Positions 1 to 8,199 of a stretch of DNA of 64,000 bases are shown here, in pieces. This stretch comes from Bacteroidaceae bacterium (lineage in GTDB: Bacteria > Bacteroidota > Bacteroidia > Bacteroidales > Bacteroidaceae), in assembly GCA_030843315.1 (NCBI GenBank), contig JAUUPT010000002.1:62001-126000 (forward strand), given 5' to 3'. How positions within the stretch are numbered: the stretch's first letter is position 1; the number at the start of each line of letters is the position of its first letter. The translations under genes and the position numbers were made by a program. The notes beneath the pieces are model-generated. The model made no database searches. It worked only from the letters and a program-made list of their open reading frames with translations, and was not told where the DNA came from.

Positions 1-1752
1 CTCGTCCTTGATGGCAAAAGTCTGGTCCACCCAGTCCCAAATGAAGCCGCCTTGCAGTTGGTCGTATTTGTAAATCAAGTCCCAGTAGTCCTGGAAGTTT
101 CCTACGCTGTTGCCCATGGCGTGTGCATACTCGCAGAGAATCAGCGGGCGGGCATCGCGTTGGTTCACGTGCTGGCGAAGCCGCCAAATGCGGGCGTACA
201 TGGGGCAGTAGATGTCGCTCTTGGCGTTGTAACCGCCGCCTTCGTACTGCACGGGGCGGGTGGTGTCTACGCTCTTGGTGTAGTCGTACAGCGTTTCGAA
301 GTGCTTGCCGTAGCCCGATTCATTACCCATAGACCAGGTGACGATGGCGGTCACGTTGCGGTCGCGGGCTATCATCCGGCTCATACGTTGCATGAAGGGA
401 AGTTCCCAGTCGGGGTAGTTGGCAAGCGTACGGTCTTTGTGATCCATCATGCCGTGGCTTTCGATGTTGGCTTCGGACACCATGTAGAGTCCGAATTCGG
501 TGCATAGCTCGTACCAGGGGGCGTTGTTCGGGTAGTGGCAGTTACGTACGGCGTTCAGGTTGAATTGTTTCATCAGTTGGATGTCGTGTATCATGGTAGC
601 CACGCTGACGGTGCGGCCTTTGTGGGCGTCGTGCTCATGGCGGTTCACGCCTTTGAAGAGTACTGCCTGGCCGTTAATCATCTGCATTCCATTGGTCATC
701 TCTACCGTGCGGAAACCGAAGAGGTGGGTGAATGATTCCAGCGGACGGCCTTGTGCATCGAAGGTGCTGACCACCAATGTATAGGTGTTCGGCGTTTCGG
801 CGTTCCAGGGACGTGCGTCGGGGAACATCTTCTCAATGGTGAAGAGGGTATCGGTGGCAGAAGCAACGGACTTCTTCCGGTCGTAAGCTACCGCTTCGCC
901 GTCCATCACTTTCACTTCTACCGTTTCTCCCGCCTTCGGCCGGTGGAGCAGGACGTCGAGTTTCAGTTCGCCGTCTTTATATCCGTTCACCAGTTCGGCG
1001 GTCATCCTGAAGTCCTTGACGCGGCTTTGCGGACGGGCGTAGAGGTAGACGCTGCGTTCGATGCCGCTGTATTTCCAGTAGTCCTGTCCTTCCAGATAGG
1101 AACCGTCGCTGTAGCGGAATACTTTTACTGCCAGCTTGTTGCTACCCTTCTTCAACAGTTTGGTAACGTTGAAGTGCGACGGCAGACGGCTGTCTTCGGC
1201 ATAACCGGCAAGTTCGCCGTTCACCCAAACATAGTAGGCAGACTCCACTCCCTCGAAGTCGAGGAAGATATCCATGCCTTCCCAACCGGCTGGCACGTTG
1301 AATTCGCGGATGTAGGCGCCCACCGGATTGTAGTCGGCAGGTACGTACGGCGGATTGGCAGGGAATGGATAGCGTGTGTCTGTATAGATAGGTGCATCGA
1401 AGCCTTGCAGTTCCCAGCTTCCGGGAACTTCTATCTTGCTCCATTTGCGGGTGCTGTAACCCGGCTTCTGAAAATCTTTGGGGCAAAGGTCGTTGTTCTT
1501 CGAGAAGAGGAACTTCCAGGTGCCGTCCAGTGAAATGCGACGTTCCGTGGCTGGATTTACATCGAACCGTACGTCGGCAGGCAGGGCGCGTTGCTTCAAG
1601 GCGGCGGCTTCATTCTTGAAAGGAGTGAAGTGCGCGGACATCGGTTCTCTGTTTATCTCGTTGACTTGCGGATTCTGCCACGGCTCGTTATCGGCGAGGG
1701 CGGCGGTGCAAAGCAAGGAGGAGAGAAGGAAGGTATAAAGTTTGGTTTTCAT
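1..1752 (-). CDS. GH2 family beta-galactosidase, exported (C-terminus outside window)
   Basis: The gene starts at the ATG at 1752 and runs off the left edge, so 584 codons are visible. A signal peptide (MKTKLYTFLLSSLLCTAALA) is followed by the GH2 jelly-roll sugar-binding domain, an Ig-like domain and most of the TIM barrel. The acid/base glutamate lies in WSMGNESG and the nucleophile in ILCEYAHAMGNS (about residue 541, codon 130-132). The family hydrolyses terminal beta-galactosides; export suggests periplasmic action on oligosaccharides taken up by the SusC/SusD pair upstream. It is a close paralogue in motif layout of the GH2 gene at 2756-5992, but the two are separated by the lysO pair. 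GH2 also includes beta-glucuronidases and mannosidases; the NESG and CEYAHAMGNS motifs favour the LacZ type. Confidence 0.92.
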   Translation of the reverse strand, partial: MKTKLYTFLLSSLLCTAALADNEPWQNPQVNEINREPMSAHFTPFKNEAAALKQRALPADVRFDVNPATERRISLDGTWKFLFSKNNDLCPKDFQKPGYSTRKWSKIEVPGSWELQGFDAPIYTDTRYPFPANPPYVPADYNPVGAYIREFNVPAGWEGMDIFLDFEGVESAYYVWVNGELAGYAEDSRLPSHFNVTKLLKKGSNKLAVKVFRYSDGSYLEGQDYWKYSGIERSVYLYARPQSRVKDFRMTAELVNGYKDGELKLDVLLHRPKAGETVEVKVMDGEAVAYDRKKSVASATDTLFTIEKMFPDARPWNAETPNTYTLVVSTFDAQGRPLESFTHLFGFRTVEMTNGMQMINGQAVLFKGVNRHEHDAHKGRTVSVATMIHDIQLMKQFNLNAVRNCHYPNNAPWYELCTEFGLYMVSEANIESHGMMDHKDRTLANYPDWELPFMQRMSRMIARDRNVTAIVTWSMGNESGYGKHFETLYDYTKSVDTTRPVQYEGGGYNAKSDIYCPMYARIWRLRQHVNQRDARPLILCEYAHAMGNSVGNFQDYWDLIYKYDQLQGGFIWDWVDQTFAIKDE

Positions 1753-1776
1753 ATTTTATCAATTATCAATTATCAA

Positions 1777-2379
1777 CTAAATGGAGCAGAACAATGTCAC
1801 CAGGAACGGCACACTGAAATCTACCACAAATCCGTGGAAAATGGAAACTACTACGAACTGCTGTCCCGCGGTGCGTGTAATGATGGGCAGTGTGGTGTCC
1901 ATCGTCGTGGCGCCTCCGGCAGAGATAGGGGCGAGGTTCCCGAACCAGCGTACCAGTAGCGGTGCAGCCAGCAGTGTCAGTATTTCGCGGGTGATGTTGG
2001 CAAGCAGGGCGATGGTTCCTAATTCCGCTCCCTTGTACTCCGTGATGAAGATACTCGAAAGCGAATAGTAGCCGAAGCCCGATCCTACGGCGAGGCAGTC
2101 TGTTACGGAACGGTGTGTCAGTATCAGGCTGACAGCAGCGGAACCCGCCAATGTACCCAGTATCGTCATCACAGGCAGGAACACCAACCGCGGATTGAGC
2201 GAACGGAAGTTCTTCAATGTCTGCGGATCGTTTCCTACACTCAGCCCCACGCTGAACATCAGTGCACAGAGCGCGTAGTAGCTGATATTGGTTTCTGCAA
2301 TGTCAAAAGGCAGCAGGTGGCAAACTCCGGCAATCGTGCCCAGCACGAAAAAGCCTACGATGATAAGACTTCCTTTCAT
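1777..2379 (-). CDS. lysO: LysO-type lysine exporter, C-terminal subunit (DUF340)
   Basis: A 200-residue, strongly hydrophobic membrane protein matching the C-terminal two thirds of LysO/YbjE, the lysine exporter of E. coli. Features seen are a conserved ALMFSVGLSVGND stretch, the glycine-rich GSGFGYYSLSSIF segment and a TREILTLLAAP helix. Its ATG overlaps the stop of the preceding gene (2376-2654) by four bases (ATGA), so the two are almost certainly translationally coupled. Together they total 292 residues, about the size of single-chain LysO. The pair is read as a two-subunit version of one exporter. Family function is known for the single-chain form; transport of lysine here is inferred. 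Confidence 0.8.
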   Translation of the reverse strand: MKGSLIIVGFFVLGTIAGVCHLLPFDIAETNISYYALCALMFSVGLSVGNDPQTLKNFRSLNPRLVFLPVMTILGTLAGSAAVSLILTHRSVTDCLAVGSGFGYYSLSSIFITEYKGAELGTIALLANITREILTLLAAPLLVRWFGNLAPISAGGATTMDTTLPIITRTAGQQFVVVSIFHGFVVDFSVPFLVTLFCSI

Positions 2380-2654
2380 GCCTGGCCTCCTTTCCTTTTA
2401 TATAAGGCTCTCCACAATGCCCAGGCAGCAATGACGCTTCCCAGTGTTCCGCCCAATGTGAGGATAATTGCTTCGAGTCCGATGGTATGGAGTCCTTTGA
2501 TGATCTGCTCATTGCTTCCCACCTCGATGCCGAGGATGAAGAGCAGCAACCAGATAAGCAGTGTGATAATCTGGTGTATTTTCTTTAAATTCCGTTTCCG
2601 TAAGAGATAGCCCAGCAGCATTCCTGTGAGCATCAGTCCGATGATTGTAAACAT
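2376..2654 (-). CDS. LysO-type lysine exporter, N-terminal subunit
   Basis: A 92-residue protein with three predicted membrane helices. It begins MFTIIGLMLTGMLLGYLLRK and contains the LLLFILGIEVGSNEQI segment typical of the LysO N-terminal domain. It ends in a basic tail (RALYKRKGGQA) directly at the overlapping ATG of the C-terminal subunit. A -7-like motif (TAGTTTTG, minus strand, 2751-2758) and a leader hairpin (2694-2739) lie upstream, so the pair may have its own promoter although it sits between two GH2 genes. It could be called a frameshifted lysO, but the ATGA coupling and a good start codon for the second half argue for two working genes. Confidence 0.75.
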   Translation of the reverse strand: MFTIIGLMLTGMLLGYLLRKRNLKKIHQIITLLIWLLLFILGIEVGSNEQIIKGLHTIGLEAIILTLGGTLGSVIAAWALWRALYKRKGGQA

Positions 2655-2693
2655 TGTTTATATGGTTTTGTGGGTAGAAGGAAAACTGTCTAA

Positions 2694-2739
2694 CCTTCAG
2701 AAACACCTCTTACTCAAAGAGAGAGAGATGCTTCTGAGG
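2694..2739 (-). terminator. Stem-loop between GH2 gene and lysO pair
   Basis: Arms 2694-2710 and 2724-2739 are imperfect inverted repeats (CCTTCAGAAACACCTCT against AGAGATGCTTCTGAGG). The hairpin lies just after the GH2 stop and in front of the lysO start at 2654. It could end or attenuate the locus transcript, or form the 5' end of a lysO mRNA started from the -7-like motif at 2751-2758. No strong T-run follows, so attenuation or mRNA protection is as likely as termination. Confidence 0.45.
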
Positions 2740-2750
2740 TTTGACAATTG

Positions 2751-2758
2751 CAAAACTA
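2751..2758 (-). promoter_or_regulatory. Possible -7 box for the lysO pair
   Basis: CAAAACTA on the plus strand reads TAGTTTTG on the minus strand, matching the Bacteroides -7 consensus TAnnTTTG. It overlaps the end of the GH2 gene. No -33 TTTG is seen at the expected spacing. Confidence 0.35.
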
Positions 2759-5700
2759 CTTCATTTCCAAATATCTATTGTTCTCTTTCACTCCTTTTTT
2801 TTGTGCAGGGCATAAGCGGAATGAGAATTCCATCTTGCGGGCGGGAATTAGGTACGGCTCATGCGGGTAAGCCCCCCAGCTGGTATCTCCGCCCACACCC
2901 ATTTGCTTGAGGTCGATGTTCCAAGTCACCATATCTTTGGGTTGGATGTCTGAGATGTGGCGTTGTGACTTGTGCGTGGTGGGTTCATCCAAATCTTCTG
3001 TAGGGAAGAGGTAGGCACTGCTGCTGATTGTAGGTATACCTATAGCCATCAAGCCATTGCCTTTCAGGTCGGTGAGACTCATCCAACGCACATCGGTCTT
3101 GTTGCCGTTTTCTTGCGGACGGTCGTAAGCGAAGTATTGTTCGGCTACGCTACCCTTGTAGAGACCCATAAAGGATGAAGCGTTGCGGTCGCAATAGTTC
3201 TCGTGCGGACCTCTGCCTAACCATGCCATCTGGTCGTATTGCTTGTTTAGGGTGATACTCACGCCCAGGCGGGGCATTAAGGGCAAAGTGTCGTTGGCCG
3301 GAATGAAAGTGCAGTTCACATCAAGGCTTCCCTTCGGTGAGAAGTGGTAGCGGACGATGAATTCCGAACCGGCAACTTCTTCGGGCAGGCGGTATTGCGA
3401 TACCACTTCGTATCCGTCTTTGTCAAGCGCTTTTTTCTCTAATGAGGTGAGCTTGGCACCACGTCCGGCTTCGCGCCATGGGCGTAGGGTCTCGTTCATG
3501 TCGTTACCCATGTCATTGTCTGTCACGGGACGCCAGAAGTTGGGGCGCAATGCTTCCTTAATCATTTCTTCCTCACTCTCTTTGAACGAGCAGAGTGCTC
3601 CGGTAGTTTTGTCGAATCCCACACTGACGTTTCCGGCAGTGAGAACAAGTACGGTCTCGCCGTCGGTTACTGTCACGTCGCCTGAGGCTACTTTCGGGGT
3701 AATAGCCTTATAGAAGGGAAGTTTCACTTGCTCGGCAGCTAATTGTGTACCGGCCTTCAGCAGACCCTCGTCATGCTTTTGGCTGGCATAGAAATTCAGG
3801 TAGTATTCTACTCCTTCGGTGGGATGGATAGCGGGGAACTGTGTTTGGAATACCCCTGTCTGTTGAGCGGGCAAGTCCACGTTATCTATGTGGCCTTGTG
3901 CCAATATTTCACCGTTGCCTTCCAAGCGCCAAGTGAAGTCGAAGTCATTCAGATTGGTGAAGAAGAACTTGTTTTTAAGCTCTACCAAGCCTTCGTGATA
4001 ATCGAGCAATCTGAAAGCCATATTTTGGTATACCCGCTTCACCTCGTGTATGTGAGGTTTTAAAGTGCGGTCTGCGGCAACCAGGCCGTTTATGCAGAAG
4101 TTTGCTGAACTTGGGGTACCCTCGGGGGCGAGGTCGCCGCCGTAGGCCCAATAGAACTTACCGTCATCGGTTTTGGCATAAAGACCCTGATCCACCCAGT
4201 CCCAGATGTGACCACCTTGCAGGGAAGGGTACTTCTCGATGATGTCCCAGTAGTCTTGCAGATTGCCTTCACTATTACCCATCGCGTGTGCATATTCGCA
4301 TAGGATGAGGGGCATGGTGGGCAGGTAGAGGGAGTGGTTGAGCAGCACGTCTAACTTCTTGTACATGGGGCAGTAGATGTCAGTGAAGGGACGGTCTTTG
4401 CCTGCATCCTCGGAGTGTACGGGGCGGTTGGAGCGGTCGTGGGCATGAATCCAGTCATAGGTGGCTTGGAAGTTGCAGCCCGAGCCGGTTTCGTTGCCCA
4501 GTGACCAGATGATGATGCAAGGGTGGTTCTTGTCACGCTCAAACATACGTTCTGTACGGTCGATGAATGCTTTCTGCCATTCGGGTTGGTTGGCGAGGCA
4601 CTGGTCCGGTTTGTAGCCCATGCCGTGGCTTTCGATGTTGGCTTCGTCTACCACATACATACCGTAGATGTCACACAACTCATACCAGCGCGGGTCGTTG
4701 GGATAGTGAGAAGTGCGCACGCTGTTGATGTTGTTCTGTTTCATCAGTTCCAGGTCGCGTATCATGGAGGCTTCGTCCACTACATGGCCGTGGTAAGGAT
4801 CGTGCTCGTGGCGGTTTACGCCTTTGATATAGACCGGTTGCCCATTGACGAGTAACTGCGCGTGCTTGATTTCCGATTTGCGGAATCCGATGTTACGGCA
4901 GATGTACTGTGTTTGGCCGCCGGCGCGCAGGGTAATCAGCATCTGGTAGAGGTGGGGTTTTTCAGCACTCCACAGCAGAGGTGCTTCGATGTGCTTCTGG
5001 AAGTGCAACTTGCTGTCTTTGGCGCGTTGGCGTTCGGCATAGATAATCTTTCCTTCTTTGTCTGTCAGGCTCACTTCCACTTCAGCGCCTTTCACTTTGG
5101 GAGCTTGGGTGCGTTGGCTGTTTTGGGAGTTGTCCAGTTCCACGTAGAGGTGGAAGTCGGCGTCTTTATACTCGTTGTCGAGATCGGTCACCACTTCAAA
5201 GTCACGCACATGGATATTGGAGCGGGCATAAAGGTATACGTCGCGTTGTATGCCGGCGAAGCGCCAGTAATCCTGGTCCTCTAAGTAGTAGCCGTCGCTG
5301 AATTTGAATACTTGTACGGCAATCTCGTTTTGTCCGGTCACTGCGTAGGGAGTGATGTCGAACTCGCTGGGAGTCTTGGAGTCTTGCGAGTAACCTACTT
5401 TCTCACCGTTGACCCACACATAGAAAGCTGACGCTACACCACCGAAGTGGAGGATGATTTGCTTGCCTTTCCAGTTGGCGGGAACAGTGAACGTACGTCT
5501 GTATGAGCCCACAGGACTGTTTTCCACGGCAATGAGTGGCGGGTTGCGCTTAATACCATAGCCGGCACCTACATAGAAGGGATAGCCGTAGCCTTCCAAC
5601 TCCCAGTTGGCTGGTACTTTGATGTTGTCCCATCCGCTTACATCATAGCCCTTTTCAAAGAAGTCCATCGGGCGCTGGTCCGAGCGGGGAACAAACTGGA

Positions 5701-5992
5701 ACTTCCAGGTTCCGTTCAGCGATTGGAAATATTCCGATTGGCTCTTATCGTTCTTCATTGCCTTCTCCTTGGTAGTGTAGGCCATGAAGGTGGCAGCGGA
5801 AGGCAGGCGGTTGATGTGCAGTACGTCAAAGTTCTCCCAGTCGTTATCCGAGTGGGGATATTTGTCAGTTCTTACGGCGGTTTCTGCTTTCTTGGCATCA
5901 TCCGTCTTGTTCATGGGTGTACCGTCGTACTGTGCAAATGCGCATAGTGGCAGCATCAGTGCGAGGGTACAGATTGAATGTATCTTATTCAT
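2756..5992 (-). CDS. GH2 family beta-galactosidase, exported, full length
   Basis: A 1078-residue enzyme with signal peptide (cleavage near CAFA-QYDG). Domain order is that of long LacZ-type GH2 enzymes: sugar-binding jelly roll (about 85-260), Ig-like domain (265-375), TIM barrel (375-680), second Ig-like domain, and C-terminal beta-sandwich ending near residue 1060. The acid/base residue is Glu501 in WSLGNETGSG and the nucleophile is Glu566 in LILCEYAHAMGNS. It cleaves terminal non-reducing beta-galactosyl residues, probably in the periplasm. It follows the GH63, susD and susC genes on the same strand and is likely part of that operon. Start chosen because the signal peptide begins directly at this ATG. 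Confidence 0.95.
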   Translation of the reverse strand: MNKIHSICTLALMLPLCAFAQYDGTPMNKTDDAKKAETAVRTDKYPHSDNDWENFDVLHINRLPSAATFMAYTTKEKAMKNDKSQSEYFQSLNGTWKFQFVPRSDQRPMDFFEKGYDVSGWDNIKVPANWELEGYGYPFYVGAGYGIKRNPPLIAVENSPVGSYRRTFTVPANWKGKQIILHFGGVASAFYVWVNGEKVGYSQDSKTPSEFDITPYAVTGQNEIAVQVFKFSDGYYLEDQDYWRFAGIQRDVYLYARSNIHVRDFEVVTDLDNEYKDADFHLYVELDNSQNSQRTQAPKVKGAEVEVSLTDKEGKIIYAERQRAKDSKLHFQKHIEAPLLWSAEKPHLYQMLITLRAGGQTQYICRNIGFRKSEIKHAQLLVNGQPVYIKGVNRHEHDPYHGHVVDEASMIRDLELMKQNNINSVRTSHYPNDPRWYELCDIYGMYVVDEANIESHGMGYKPDQCLANQPEWQKAFIDRTERMFERDKNHPCIIIWSLGNETGSGCNFQATYDWIHAHDRSNRPVHSEDAGKDRPFTDIYCPMYKKLDVLLNHSLYLPTMPLILCEYAHAMGNSEGNLQDYWDIIEKYPSLQGGHIWDWVDQGLYAKTDDGKFYWAYGGDLAPEGTPSSANFCINGLVAADRTLKPHIHEVKRVYQNMAFRLLDYHEGLVELKNKFFFTNLNDFDFTWRLEGNGEILAQGHIDNVDLPAQQTGVFQTQFPAIHPTEGVEYYLNFYASQKHDEGLLKAGTQLAAEQVKLPFYKAITPKVASGDVTVTDGETVLVLTAGNVSVGFDKTTGALCSFKESEEEMIKEALRPNFWRPVTDNDMGNDMNETLRPWREAGRGAKLTSLEKKALDKDGYEVVSQYRLPEEVAGSEFIVRYHFSPKGSLDVNCTFIPANDTLPLMPRLGVSITLNKQYDQMAWLGRGPHENYCDRNASSFMGLYKGSVAEQYFAYDRPQENGNKTDVRWMSLTDLKGNGLMAIGIPTISSSAYLFPTEDLDEPTTHKSQRHISDIQPKDMVTWNIDLKQMGVGGDTSWGAYPHEPYLIPARKMEFSFRLCPAQKKGVKENNRYLEMK

Positions 5993-6064
5993 ATTTATAT
6001 GCTTTTAAATGATGTATAAACGTTTGCCTTTTTGGGGCCTTTGTGAATTCGTTCTGTGTGAGAA

Positions 6065-8074
6065 TCACTCATCAAGCAGCATTTTGATTATACATGCTGA
6101 GCTCCAGCCGAAATTAGGCGAGTTGAGTGCTTCGCCCGTCAGCGGATTATAGTTTTCGTGAATGGGACCATCGGTGGTGAGACCTTGGGCATTGTTGATA
6201 AACTTCTCGGTCAGTATGTCGGCTTCTCGGTCGAAACCATAGTTACGGAGTCCGGTGATGCCGAAGTACACTTGGTCTACCCAGACAGGCCCGCGCCAGT
6301 AACCGCGCACGGGGCGCAGGCGGGGATGGCTGATATCTAAGGTGCCCAATGGAAGGGTAGAATTGAATTTCTGCGGGTCCATCATCTTCTGCATTACCTG
6401 TTTGGCCTGTTCAGGGGTGGCGATGCCTGCCCAGAGCGGTAGCCAGCATTCGGCGCCCATTACCTTGATGTGTTCGCCGGTATCAATGCGGGTGTCGTAG
6501 AAGAATCCGGTCTCCTTGTCCCACATCTTTGTTTGTACAAACTCTTTGATAACTTCGGCTTCGGCATTGAGCTGAGCCGCCAGTTCGGGCTTGTTCAGAA
6601 TGGTTGCCATTTCGGCCAGGAGGGTCTTGTCTACGTAGAGGAATGAATTCAGGCAGATATTCTCCTGATTCATGGACCATGCCTTCTCGCCGTTCTTTAG
6701 CATCACGGCATCGTCGAAGCGCACGCCGTTGTCCATGCCGCTTTCCCAGCAGGCAGCGATGAGAGTGCCGTCGGTGGAACCGTATTCGCAGATGCCGTTA
6801 TGGTTGTGGTCGCGTTCGGCATACCACCACTGATGGAACTTATAGAGCTTGTCAAACATTGCTTCGAGGAATTTTTTGTCGCCGGTAGCTTTATACACGT
6901 TCATAGCTCCCCAAGCGGCTACGGGCGGTTTGGCATCGCGCCAATTATTGCGTGCCTTGTTGTAACCGATGAAGTCGGGCACCATGCCGTTATCTGCTTG
7001 ATAGTCGAAGAGGGTAATCATTTCGCTCTTGGCTATCTCCTCATTGAAGTGCACGTTGCCTGAAGCAATTTTCCAGGAGTCCCACGACCAGATGCCGTTG
7101 ATGAATCCGTTGTATGATGGGTTACTGCCGCCATGCAGGATGTCGCCGGCAGGAGTACGGTAGTTGGTGTTCAGGGTCATCATTGCCTTTACCAGTACCT
7201 TTCGGTATTTGTTGTCATTGAGGTATTTACTTTTCCCATTGAGTAGTGAAGCGATTTGCGCGTTCCATTGCTGCTCGTTTTGTTCAAAGCAATTATCTAT
7301 ATTCAGAGTTGCTATGGTAGCCAGCTCTTTGGCGGTGTCTTCACCGCGCAACGTCAGAGTCTGGGTCATCTCTGCCTGATAGGTCTTGCCGGGTTCCAAA
7401 GTCATTTCGCTCTTTTCTGTGATATGCAGGCTGTCGCTTCCCACTGCCTGAATCTTGTCCGCCGTCAGGAACCGGATTACCGTGTTCGTGGAATCTTTGG
7501 GACGGATGAAAGAGAGACCTCTATCTATATTACTTACGGTAGAGGTTGGCTCGTATACGCCTCCGTTCCAGTCGAAGCTGACTTTTACCGGTTTTTGGCT
7601 TATGTTCTTTACGACTGAACGTATAGCTACCGAGCGTGAGGTAAGGTAACACAATTCGGTAGTGAAATTTAGGTTTTCATCGTTGTATTCCTGTACCAGT
7701 TTGCCGGGTAGGTATTGGGTCGTTTGCACATTGTACACCATACTATACTTCTCGCCGTTCACCCACAGTGTGGGCTCTGCCAGTCCGGCAGCTATCCATC
7801 CACGTCCGGTCATAACCATAGGTCCCATGAAAGCACCGGCGTGGCGGCGGTTTTCGTTGTCGGGCAGGGAATATGCCATCCAGGCACCTTTGTCGGCGAA
7901 GACATAAGCATCCCAGTCCATGACTCCGGCGGGAGTATTCTTGATGTTGATTAGATTGCAGAAATCCGCCTGTTTGGATAAAAGCGGTTCTGGGGAAGTT
8001 GGAGCTTTGACGCATGAGGCCAACATACAGATGGCAATACCGGTCAATGCGATGTTTTTATTCGAATGTTTCAT
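6065..8074 (-). CDS. GH63-type alpha-glucosidase (YgjK/MGH1-like), lipoprotein
   Basis: The start is placed at the ATG at 8074, which gives a lipoprotein signal (MKHSNKNIALTGIAICMLASC) and 669 residues. The longer frame up to 8230 would overlap susD and encodes no sensible N-terminus. An N-terminal beta-sandwich is followed by an (alpha/alpha)6 barrel. Motifs seen are the GIWSWDSWK segment, CWESGMDNGVRFDD, RPVRGYWRGPVWVDQ and the C-terminal IHENYNPLTGE that carries the probable general base in this family. GH63 enzymes release glucose from alpha-glucosides. A hairpin (8128-8185) separates it from susD upstream. The alternative is a related GH37/GH15-like trehalase-type barrel, but the motif set favours GH63. 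Confidence 0.85.
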   Translation of the reverse strand: MKHSNKNIALTGIAICMLASCVKAPTSPEPLLSKQADFCNLINIKNTPAGVMDWDAYVFADKGAWMAYSLPDNENRRHAGAFMGPMVMTGRGWIAAGLAEPTLWVNGEKYSMVYNVQTTQYLPGKLVQEYNDENLNFTTELCYLTSRSVAIRSVVKNISQKPVKVSFDWNGGVYEPTSTVSNIDRGLSFIRPKDSTNTVIRFLTADKIQAVGSDSLHITEKSEMTLEPGKTYQAEMTQTLTLRGEDTAKELATIATLNIDNCFEQNEQQWNAQIASLLNGKSKYLNDNKYRKVLVKAMMTLNTNYRTPAGDILHGGSNPSYNGFINGIWSWDSWKIASGNVHFNEEIAKSEMITLFDYQADNGMVPDFIGYNKARNNWRDAKPPVAAWGAMNVYKATGDKKFLEAMFDKLYKFHQWWYAERDHNHNGICEYGSTDGTLIAACWESGMDNGVRFDDAVMLKNGEKAWSMNQENICLNSFLYVDKTLLAEMATILNKPELAAQLNAEAEVIKEFVQTKMWDKETGFFYDTRIDTGEHIKVMGAECWLPLWAGIATPEQAKQVMQKMMDPQKFNSTLPLGTLDISHPRLRPVRGYWRGPVWVDQVYFGITGLRNYGFDREADILTEKFINNAQGLTTDGPIHENYNPLTGEALNSPNFGWSSACIIKMLLDE

Positions 8075-8127
8075 GGTAAAATTAAGTAAATGATGGAATG
8101 AAGTCTTGGAACAGACAGTTTTATTAA

Positions 8128-8185
8128 AATCAATCTCTACCGGATGGGAATCTGTTCCGAATTTCGCTTCCGATAGAGATTGATT
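8128..8185 (-). terminator. Attenuator hairpin between susD and GH63 gene
   Basis: Perfect 12-bp arms (AATCAATCTCTA at 8128-8139 and TAGAGATTGATT at 8174-8185), followed on the minus strand by TTTTAATAAAAC. It lies just after the susD stop. It probably lowers read-through into the enzyme genes, as expected where SusC/SusD are made in excess over hydrolases. Confidence 0.65.
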
Positions 8186-8199
8186 TATTAGGTTATAGG

